This document shows, one piece after another, positions 19,472-27,000 of a stretch of DNA of 33,769 nt; position 1 is the first letter of the stretch, and every line of letters starts with the position of its first letter. The notes under the pieces are model-generated. The model saw only the letters and a list, made by a program, of their open reading frames with translations. It was not told where the DNA came from and searched no databases. The position numbers were made by a program, and so were the translations under genes. Origin of the DNA: Deltaproteobacteria bacterium (GTDB lineage Bacteria > Myxococcota_A > Polyangia > Polyangiales > JADJMO01); the NCBI GenBank assembly GCA_016182965.1, contig JACPFM010000043.1, positions 1-33,769 on the forward strand, read 5' to 3'.

Positions 19472-20011
19472 TCAGAACATCGCCTGCACGGTGAAATTCG
19501 CGTCGTACGACCTGTACGAGCCACCGATCACGCGGTCGTCCTTGCTGCACATGACGAGCGCGCGGACGTCGTCCGTCCCGGTGACGCTCCAGGATTGGAG
19601 CTTGCAGCTCGTGAAGGTATCGCCGTAGTCGCTCACCACCACGGACCCGAGCTGGTACGTCGTCGCCAACCCAGCGGCCAGCCCGCCGAAGATGACCGTG
19701 TAGTTTCCGACGGACGTTCGGGTGGCCGAGACGGCACCACCAGTGGAGTTGAACTTCGAAGACACGAGGCACGGCGATGCCGTGCAGTTGCCGAAGGTCG
19801 CGTACGCGAGCCGCCCGTACTTGGACTCCAAGCGCGCGTTCGTTGCGTCCCGGAGCGCGGCGAAATTGGCATTCACGTCGGAGGACTTGATCGGCGTGCC
19901 CGCAGCGAACTTGAAGGGCAGAACCACCTCACTCGCGTACACGATCGTGGCTGGAAGCAGCGCCAACGTGACCCCGAGGATGAACTTCATGCGGATGGAC
20001 AGAGACTTCAT
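19472..20011 (-). CDS. Secreted protein of unknown function
   Basis: A 179-residue protein with a classical signal peptide: basic start (MKSLSIRMK), hydrophobic core (FILGVTLALLPATIV) and likely cleavage after YA near residue 26. The mature N-terminus carries the FKFAAGTPIKSSDVNANFAAL signature, a pattern I associate with exported proteins of large-genome bacteria. The rest is Ser/Thr-rich, beta-strand-prone, with three or four cysteines (NCTASPC and SCKL) that could form disulfides. A GGAGA lies upstream of ATG 20011; ATG 19990 is an alternative. It follows the small lipoprotein by 15 bp, so the two are likely cotranscribed. Confidence 0.8.
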   Translation of the reverse strand: MKSLSIRMKFILGVTLALLPATIVYASEVVLPFKFAAGTPIKSSDVNANFAALRDATNARLESKYGRLAYATFGNCTASPCLVSSKFNSTGGAVSATRTSVGNYTVIFGGLAAGLATTYQLGSVVVSDYGDTFTSCKLQSWSVTGTDDVRALVMCSKDDRVIGGSYRSYDANFTVQAMF

Positions 20012-20026
20012 CTTGCAGATCTCCGA

Positions 20027-20326
20027 CTACTGCCAGTTCACTTCGTCCCAGTTCACTTCGTCCCAGTTCACGGAGGCCGGTACGTCGGCTGCGACGTCGC
20101 TCGGTTTCGTGTCTGGCTTCGCGTCGCTCCTTGCCGTATCGGGCTGCGCCACATCCCATTCGCCGCCGGTGTCGTCGCTACCGCTCTCGTCAACCGCGGT
20201 ATCGACCAGCGCATCGTTCGCTGCCGCTGGAGGAGCATTCTCCGATCCGCAGCCCGTCGCGATGAGCGCGACCGAACATGCAACGACACGGGAGACGCTC
20301 GCACCCCGGTCCTTCCGCACAATCAT
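20027..20326 (-). CDS. Small lipoprotein with Asn-Trp-Asp-Glu-Val C-terminal repeats
   Basis: A 99-residue protein from ATG 20326. A lipoprotein signal peptide ends in the lipobox IATGC, with acylated Cys26. The mature protein is Asp/Ala/Pro-rich and probably unstructured. It ends in a tandem NWDEV motif (VNWDEVNWDEVNWQ), encoded by a 15-bp DNA repeat. It lies 15 bp upstream of the secreted protein, so the pair probably acts together at the cell surface. No family is recognised. The tail could be an exposed binding peptide or only a slippage-generated end. Confidence 0.7.
   Translation of the reverse strand: MIVRKDRGASVSRVVACSVALIATGCGSENAPPAAANDALVDTAVDESGSDDTGGEWDVAQPDTARSDAKPDTKPSDVAADVPASVNWDEVNWDEVNWQ
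20034..20071. repeat. 15-bp tandem repeat encoding NWDEV
   Basis: CAGTTCACTTCGTCC occurs at 20034-20048 and 20049-20063, followed by the partial copy CAGTTCAC. It encodes the last residues of the small lipoprotein in frame, giving Asn-Trp-Asp-Glu-Val repeats. Confidence 0.9.
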
Positions 20327-20419
20327 TGTGGAACGATCTCCTGATCCCTTGAAGGTACAGCACGCCAGAACCCTTTGGGGCCCGCTGAGCCCGGAATTTT
20401 CACCCAGACGGGGCGCCGG

Positions 20420-21688
20420 CTACCACGCGATGGCCGTCGGCGCCGATCGATCCACGTTCGTGCCGTCACCGAGTTGCATCGAGCCGTTCGCGCCCCAACA
20501 GCTCACCTTCGACGCCGCGACCGCGCAAGTGAAGTCGCGCCCGGCCGCAAGTGCGGTGGCGCCGGCGATTCCAGTCACGCCGACAGGCGTCGGCGAGTCG
20601 GTCGTGGAGCCAATCCCGAGCTGGCCGTGATCGTTCGCACCCCAGCACGAGATCGCGCCGCCCGTCGTGATCGCGCACGCGTGACGAGCCCCCACCGAAA
20701 CCGCCGTGGCGCCAGACACGCCGCCGACGACGACGGGCGCAGCACGGTTCGTCTTCGTTCCGTCACCCAGCTGGCCGTCGTCGTTGCGCCCCCAGCAACG
20801 CACTGCGCCATCGGTCGTGACGGCGCACGACGAGTAGACGCCGGCCGAAATGTCCGTGACTCCAGACAGCGTGACGGGCACGGGCGTCGGTCGAGACGTC
20901 GTCGATCCGTCACCAATCTGCCCGTAGGTGTTGCCGCCCCAGCATTTCAGCGCACCAGCAATGACCGCGCACGTGTGATAGTCGCCGCGCGTGATGCGCG
21001 TCGCACCGCTCACCACCGTGATCGGCGAGTCGGCGCTTGCGGTCGTGCCGTTGCCAATCTGGCCGAAGTCGTTGAGCCCCCAGCAGTGGAGCTCGGTCGA
21101 GGTCGTCGCGCACGTTCCGCGATAGCCAGCGCGAACATCGACCGCGGCTGCGAGTCCAGCGACCTCCTTGGCGACGGGAGACCGGATCGGGCCAGACGGC
21201 CTGCCCAGCTCGCCGGAGTAGTTGCTTCCCCAACACCAGACGCTCGCACCCGCTATCGCGCACGTGTGCGCTTCGCCTGCTGAAAGACGTGTCGCTCCAG
21301 AAATCCCGGCCACCGTGACCGGGTAGGCCAGCGGCACGCCACAGGATCCGAGCTGCCCCGCGGAGTTGTTGCCCCAGCAGAGCACGGCGCCCTTGTCGGT
21401 GAGAGCGCACGCATGGCGCGCACCGGCCGAGACTCCGACGACCGCGGGCTCCTCGGGCGCACGCCCACTCGGGGTGCACGGTTCGGGTGGTGGCGTGTCC
21501 GCGCTGTCCGTCGAGACGTCAGGCGCGCCAGAATCAACCGGCGGCGGAGCCGCGGTGTCCGCAGCCTCGGTGTCGATTTCGGCGTCGGTTCCGCCACCAT
21601 CGCCCCCTCCGGCCTCGGCGGGTGGAGACGAGCAGCCAGCGAAGACGATCAGCGGGATGAGGAGCAAGCAGGGGCCGGGGCGAAGCAT
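20420..21688 (-). CDS. RCC1-repeat lipoprotein
   Basis: A 422-residue lipoprotein. The signal peptide ends in VFAGC, with acylated Cys19, followed by a Gly/Asp/Thr/Pro-rich linker to about 80. The remainder is a series of about seven RCC1-type beta-propeller repeats of about 48 residues, each with the hallmark pattern AGxxHxCA...CWGxNxxGQLG. RCC1-like propellers usually mediate protein binding. It lies 6 bp after a longer paralogue and is probably cotranscribed with it. It is expected to be anchored in a membrane facing the periplasm or outside. The ligand is unknown. Confidence 0.85.
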   Translation of the reverse strand: MLRPGPCLLLIPLIVFAGCSSPPAEAGGGDGGGTDAEIDTEAADTAAPPPVDSGAPDVSTDSADTPPPEPCTPSGRAPEEPAVVGVSAGARHACALTDKGAVLCWGNNSAGQLGSCGVPLAYPVTVAGISGATRLSAGEAHTCAIAGASVWCWGSNYSGELGRPSGPIRSPVAKEVAGLAAAVDVRAGYRGTCATTSTELHCWGLNDFGQIGNGTTASADSPITVVSGATRITRGDYHTCAVIAGALKCWGGNTYGQIGDGSTTSRPTPVPVTLSGVTDISAGVYSSCAVTTDGAVRCWGRNDDGQLGDGTKTNRAAPVVVGGVSGATAVSVGARHACAITTGGAISCWGANDHGQLGIGSTTDSPTPVGVTGIAGATALAAGRDFTCAVAASKVSCWGANGSMQLGDGTNVDRSAPTAIAW

Positions 21689-21694
21689 GTCGCC

Positions 21695-23557
21695 CTACCA
21701 TACCACGGCGACGGGCGTGAGCTTGTCGACCCCGCTGCCGTCGCCGAGCTGGAGGCTGGTGTTCGCGCCCCAGCACACCGCCCTGCCGGAAGCGACGGCG
21801 CAGGTGAAGGCGTCACCTGCCGCGATCCTCGTGGCCCCAGTCAAGCCGGAGACCGTCACGGGTACGGAGCTCGAGCTCGTTCCCCCGTTCCCGAGCTGCC
21901 CGCGATCGTTCAGGCCCCAACACTTCACCGTGCCGTCCGTCAGCAGCGCGCACGCGTGGCGCGTCCCCACAGCCACCTGCAGCGCCCCGGTCAAGCCAGG
22001 GACGGGCGTCGGCGTCAGCTTGCGGGTCGTCGTACCATCACCAAGCTGGCCGGCGTCGTTGCGCCCCCAACAGTATACGGTGCCGTCGTTCAGCACAGCG
22101 CACGTGCTCTCGCCGCCGCCGTCGAACGACTTCACCGCGGGAATCGAGACGGTCACCGGCGAGATGCGCGGCGTCGTGGTGGTTCCATCACCGATCTGCC
22201 CGTTGAAATTTGCGCCCCAGCACTTGAAGGCGGACGTCGTACGCATGCAGGTGTGGTAGTCGCCGCGCGCGACCTGGACACCGTCGAGCAACGCGTTCGT
22301 CGGCGTGAGCCGATTGACCGTCGAGCCGTCGCCAACCTGACCGTTCGAGTTGAGGCCCCAACACTGCGACTGCCCGCTCGTCATCACGAGGCATGAGCCG
22401 CGGTAGCTCGATGCGAGGTCGACCACGTTCGACGCGTACGTAAGCGTGACGGGCGTGGACGATGAAGTTGTCGATCCGATCCCGAGCTGGCCGTTCACGT
22501 TGCCGCCCCAGCACGAGACCTCCTTACCCGTGCCGATAACGGCGCAGGTATGGTCGTCACCGGCGGCAACCTTGCTGACATTCGTGACGCCGACCGTGAC
22601 CGGCTTCCCCGCGCTCGGCGGCGTCGCCCCGAGCTGCCCGGACGAGTTGTTCCCCCAGCACCGAATCGTCGCGTCCGACAAGAGGGCGCACGCGTGCAGC
22701 GCGCCAGCCGAGATGTCCACCACGTCGATGCAGGCGCTCGACACGCACGTGACGCCGCAGGGCTTCGAATCGAAGCCTGTCTGGGCGGCATTGCAGGTCT
22801 GGAGCGCGGCCCCCGAGCACTTCATCTCGCCCGGCGAGCACGCGCACGTCGGTGGGCCACACGAGATCGTTCCTCCACAACCGTCGGGGACCGAGCCGCA
22901 TCCTTTCGTGCCGCAGGTTCCCGTCGGAACGCAGACGCACTGGCCAGCCGAGGTGCACGTCTGCCCCGCAGGACACGTCCCAGTGGTGCCGCAGGTGATC
23001 GTCCCGCCGCAGCCATCCGGGACCGAACCGCAAACGCGGGTTCCGCAGGAGCCGGTCGGCACGCAGATGCACTGGCCGGCGGTGGTGCACGTCTGGCCCG
23101 CAGCACAGGTCCCGCAGGTGATCGTTCCGCCGCAGCCATCCGGTACCGAACCGCACACGCGGGCTCCGCAGGAGCCAGTCGGCACGCATGCATCTGGCGT
23201 GGCGTCAGCTGCATCCAGCAGCGCATCGGCGGATACGTCAGCCCCATCCGCGTCAGCCGCATCAGGAGCATCTTCCGCGGTTATCGTGTCCTCGACTGCG
23301 TCCGCGGCATCGGCCGCCGCGTCTTCGGCATCGGAGTCCACCACCGCGTCCAGAGTCGCATCGGCCGGCCCGTCTTCTGCGGGCACGTCGGTCCCGGCGT
23401 CGGCGGCGATGGCATCTGGCTCGATCGCGCCATCTTCGGCGTTGCATCGGACTGCGTCCGCCACGCAGCCGCCGGGGGCGTCGAGATTCACGCACGCGAC
23501 GAGGAGTTGGGCCGCGGCGAAGATAGCGAAGACGATGAGCGCGTGGGGGAGACGCAT
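21695..23557 (-). CDS. RCC1-repeat lipoprotein with Cys-rich repeats
   Basis: A 620-residue lipoprotein from ATG 23557; an in-frame extension to 23686 lacks signal-peptide character and overlaps the next gene. The lipobox LLVAC gives Cys22. An Asp/Ala-rich linker spans about 40-155. Three tandem Cys-rich units of about 40 residues follow (each with CGxxVPDGCGGTI and GQTCTxAGQC), a repeat I associate with Myxococcota surface proteins. A short disulfide-type linker comes next, then about seven RCC1 repeats forming a propeller (CWGxNxxGQLG). It is a larger paralogue of the following RCC1 lipoprotein, 6 bp away. A surface-binding role is inferred. Confidence 0.85.
   Translation of the reverse strand: MRLPHALIVFAIFAAAQLLVACVNLDAPGGCVADAVRCNAEDGAIEPDAIAADAGTDVPAEDGPADATLDAVVDSDAEDAAADAADAVEDTITAEDAPDAADADGADVSADALLDAADATPDACVPTGSCGARVCGSVPDGCGGTITCGTCAAGQTCTTAGQCICVPTGSCGTRVCGSVPDGCGGTITCGTTGTCPAGQTCTSAGQCVCVPTGTCGTKGCGSVPDGCGGTISCGPPTCACSPGEMKCSGAALQTCNAAQTGFDSKPCGVTCVSSACIDVVDISAGALHACALLSDATIRCWGNNSSGQLGATPPSAGKPVTVGVTNVSKVAAGDDHTCAVIGTGKEVSCWGGNVNGQLGIGSTTSSSTPVTLTYASNVVDLASSYRGSCLVMTSGQSQCWGLNSNGQVGDGSTVNRLTPTNALLDGVQVARGDYHTCMRTTSAFKCWGANFNGQIGDGTTTTPRISPVTVSIPAVKSFDGGGESTCAVLNDGTVYCWGRNDAGQLGDGTTTRKLTPTPVPGLTGALQVAVGTRHACALLTDGTVKCWGLNDRGQLGNGGTSSSSVPVTVSGLTGATRIAAGDAFTCAVASGRAVCWGANTSLQLGDGSGVDKLTPVAVVW
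22837..23190 (-). repeat. Tandem Cys-rich coding repeats
   Basis: Three copies of about 120 bp encode the Cys-rich units of the RCC1 lipoprotein. Segments such as GATCGTCCCGCCGCAGCC recur almost unchanged, so the array arose by recent duplication. Confidence 0.75.
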
Positions 23558-23608
23558 GGTCACTCGATCAGGTTGATGCGCAAGTTGTAGCATGGGCGGG
23601 GCTGACAA

Positions 23609-23632
23609 CGCCGGGTGCAGGCCCACCCGGCG
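23609..23632 (-). terminator. Candidate terminator after the toxin-immunity genes
   Basis: A perfect 9-bp inverted repeat, CGCCGGGTG (23609-23617) and CACCCGGCG (23624-23632), with a 6-nt loop lies 50 bp past the end of the DUF6572 gene. Read on the minus strand, the stem is followed only by TTGTC rather than a long U-tract, so termination may be weak. Confidence 0.5.
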
Positions 23633-23682
23633 CGCTTCGTCGTCTTGCTTCAGGTCACGTCCGGATGATTCTTGGTCGCGCC

Positions 23683-24003
23683 TCACTTGATCTCGAAGCG
23701 AAGCTCGACGCCCAGCTCACCGACTCGTGAGCGCGCGTGCTGGAGGAACTCCTCAGCCATCGAGCTGAGCGGGTGTGAGCCGACGATGCTGATGACGACG
23801 GGTCTACCGACCGAGTCCGGATAGGTCTCGCGGATCTCTCCGGACTCGATGAACCGCATGTAGCCGTTCAGCTTCTCCTGCAGCAGCTCGATGTGCGTCG
23901 CCTCGTGCGACCAATCGAGGTGATCGGAGATCGTCAGAACAACGCTCCCCGTCGTGCGCTCGACGCCGATGAAATCGATTACTTCGGGATTGTCGACGGA
24001 CAT
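23683..24003 (-). CDS. DUF6572-like protein, candidate immunity protein
   Basis: A 106-residue protein from ATG 24003. The pattern VDNPEVIDFIGV, then VVLTISDHLDW, LLQEKLNGYMRFIESGEI and a VVISIVGSHPLS strand matches my memory of DUF6572, a small cytoplasmic family without a defined activity. It starts 32 bp after the stop of the giant RHS gene with a nuclease-like tip, exactly where immunity genes of polymorphic toxins sit. An in-frame extension upstream to 24072 would overlap the RHS gene and is not supported. Neutralising the RHS nuclease tip is inferred from position, not shown by sequence. Confidence 0.75.
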   Translation of the reverse strand: MSVDNPEVIDFIGVERTTGSVVLTISDHLDWSHEATHIELLQEKLNGYMRFIESGEIRETYPDSVGRPVVISIVGSHPLSSMAEEFLQHARSRVGELGVELRFEIK

Positions 24004-24035
24004 TGGCGAGCCTCGCGTGGATCTCTTGAACCTTC

Positions 24036-27000
24036 TTACCTGCTCATCCCGAGGTCTCCCGTCGGCTGGCACCCCCAGTTCATGCTCGAGAGGTCCTTGG
24101 GACGCACGACATCGACCTTCTGCGACGGGATCTTGGTGCCGGGAGGATAGCCGGGCTTTCCCTTTCCGACGACCACGCCGCCGTCCGTCTCGATTTCGGG
24201 GTAGCCCTTCTTCTGGTTCTTCGTGAACCCGGCCGTATCCGAACCCTTTCCCTCGGTCGCCTTGATCTCGCCCGTCTCTTTGTCCTTGCCGAGGAAATCG
24301 ACGCGAACCTTGGTTCCGCTCTTCGTCTTGATGGTGACCTGCTTCTGAACGTTGTCCTGCGTCTCCTTCAGCTTCGGCTCGATCGCATCTTCGTGTGCGT
24401 CACCCTTGGCTTTGTTCTCCTTCACAATGTCGCCCTTGCTCTTCGACGCGTCCTCGCTTCCCGGAGCGGCGGGTACCGGCGAGCTGAGCGCCCAGGGCGC
24501 GGGGGTCATCGCGCCGTCCGACACCTTCGGCGGGATGGGCGGCGGAATGTATGGCTTCACGGCGACGTCGCCAGGCACCAGCGCGCCTCCGGCGATTGCG
24601 CCCACCGTCACCGATACGAGGAACGTGCCGACGGTGAGCGCCGCACCCACTGCGGCCTCCGCGGCCTTCTCCGTGAAGAAGATGACGGGCGCTGCGATGT
24701 CGAAGTTGCCGTCGCGATCGACGCGCGCGATCGGGTTGAGCCCGCCGTACGAGTAGGCGGCCGACGAGAACCGTCTGATCAGTGGAGTCGGATCGTCGAT
24801 CGCGACCGGGTCGACGCTCGTCCACACGCCGAGATCGGGCGCGTACGAGCGCGCGCCCATCTGATCGAGGCCGACACCCGCGTCGCGCGGCGTGTTCGCG
24901 AACTTCCGTGATTCGCGCGACGAGTCGTAGCGCGTGATGCCATACGCGAACGTCGCCGAGGACGCCTTGCCCCTGCCCGAACCGCTGGTGGTCTCGGTGA
25001 GCGAGCCGATGGCGTCGGCGAAGAGGAGCTCGTCGTCCTCGCCGAGCGAGAGCACGGTCCCCGCCTCGATCGGCTGCCTCGGATCATCGTCACCCGAGCC
25101 CTTGCACCCGACGCTCGTGGTCGCTGCGACGAACCACAGGGCGATGATCGGGAGCGCGGCCGGGAGCGCGCGCATGAGCTGTCGGCGGTAGCGCGTCGCA
25201 AGCGCCGCGAGCAGCGCCACGCTCGTGAAATAGCCCGCCGCGTCGACCGGGAGCCGGGGCGCCGAGGCCTGCTTCGGCCCGCCGCCCGGTGGAGGCTCGT
25301 CGCCGTTGCCGGACGACGACAGCGCCGCGCTCGACGAGCTTGTACCACCCGCTGGCACTCCGTTGCTCTCCGACAGCCGCAGGATGCGCTGTCCACCGTG
25401 CACGATGAAGCGCGCGAGCTTGCCGTCGACGACCTCGCTCCACGCGTCGATGAAGTGCGTCGTGTGCCCCGCGGCGTCACGCTCGACGCGCACGCGCCGC
25501 ACGTCGTCCGCGTCGTAGACGCTCTCCTGCGATGCGCCGCCCTTCACGCTGACGGCGACGAGGTGGTCGGCTTCGTCCCACGCGTAGGTGCGCTCGCCGT
25601 CGTCGAGCATTCGGCCACGTGCGTCGTACGAGATCGAGCGCGCCTTGAAGCCGGTGAGCGCGTGCGGACCAGCCGCCTTGCCGTACGTCATCGCGCCCGC
25701 GTGCTGGTTCGCGTCGGTGCTGATGCGCGAGAGGATGTTGCCGCTCGCCGAGTAGCCCCAGGACGTCTCGCCCCAGCGGCCCTTGCTGCTCGTGAGCCGG
25801 TAGAGGTTGTCGTAGCCGTAGACCTCGGAGCGATCCTTCGACGGGTCGACGCCGGGGCGCTTGTCGCGGAGCTCGAGGATGTTGCCCACGGGATCGAGCA
25901 CCCACTCGAGGTGCTGCACGATCGCGCCGCCCGCGCCGATGACCTTGTGCTCGACGCGCCTCCTGTCGGCATCGTAGCGATTGCCCTCGACGACGCCGGT
26001 GTTGAAGCGCCGGTCGACCTCGCGCCCATCGGCGTCGTAGGCGAACCGCACCGCGTCGTTGCCGTAGCCCTGGATCAGGCCGCGCACGCCGTAGTGGATC
26101 CGGACCGAAGAGCCGTCCGGGTAGCGATGCAGGTACTTGCGATCGCGCGCGTCGTACGCGGCGCCGAGCTTGTACTGCTTGCCTTGGATCGTGAGGACGG
26201 TCTCGACGACTCGCTGGCGCGCGTCGTAGGTGAACGACGCGCCGCCGCTCGGATCGGTGACGCTCGACAAGAGGCCGAGGTAGGCGTCGCCGCCCTCGTC
26301 GTATGTGCGGAACACGTCGGGCGCGCCGTCGCCGTTCCAGTCCTCCGCGATCGTGCGCCCCGCGAGGTCGTAGCCGAAGCGCACCGACTTCTTGTCGGGG
26401 TAGTCGTGCGCGATGAGGTTCCCGACCGCGTCGTAGCGAAACCCGTGCTTGCCCGCGTCGGGGTCGTCGACGAGCACGCGGCGTCCGCGGCCGTCGTAGG
26501 CGTAGCGCGCGACGTGACTCTCGGCGTCGGTGCGCGCGAGGAGCGCGCCGGAGGCGTCGTAGCCAAGCCTCGAGGTGAGCGCCGCGCCCTTGACGAAGCG
26601 CGTGGTCGCGACCAGCCGGCCAAGGCCGTCGCTCGTCTCGACGACGGGCGTGTGCTCGTAGGGCGACTTCGGATCGGCCTGTGCCCCGTCCCAGCTCTTG
26701 GTGACGAACGGCTCGTAGGCGGCCCGCGACTCGATGCCGAGCTGGGTGCGCGTGCGGATGGTGCGGCCGAGAGCGTCGCGGAAGCTCTCGTCGCCGGGGC
26801 CGTCGTGACGCAGCACCGCCGCGCTCACGCCGTCTCCGGTGACGAACCAAGCCTGCAGCGTACGTCGCGTGTTGCCGCGTGCATCGAAGTAGCCGACCCC
26901 GCTCACGGTCCACCGGCCGCCGCCGTCGTCGGCGAAGTCGGCGCGCTTGCGCCCGAGGCCGTCGAAGAGCGCGAACGCGCGCTCGACTTCGTCGTGGCCG

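Noticed and set aside
20375..21283. Plus-strand open frame opposite the RCC1 gene
   Set aside because: It is Arg-rich and antisense to clear RCC1 repeats; no start signal or domain.
23558..23686. N-terminal extension of the larger RCC1 lipoprotein
   Set aside because: The signal peptide with lipobox begins at ATG 23557, and the extension includes the candidate terminator hairpin and overlaps the DUF6572 gene.
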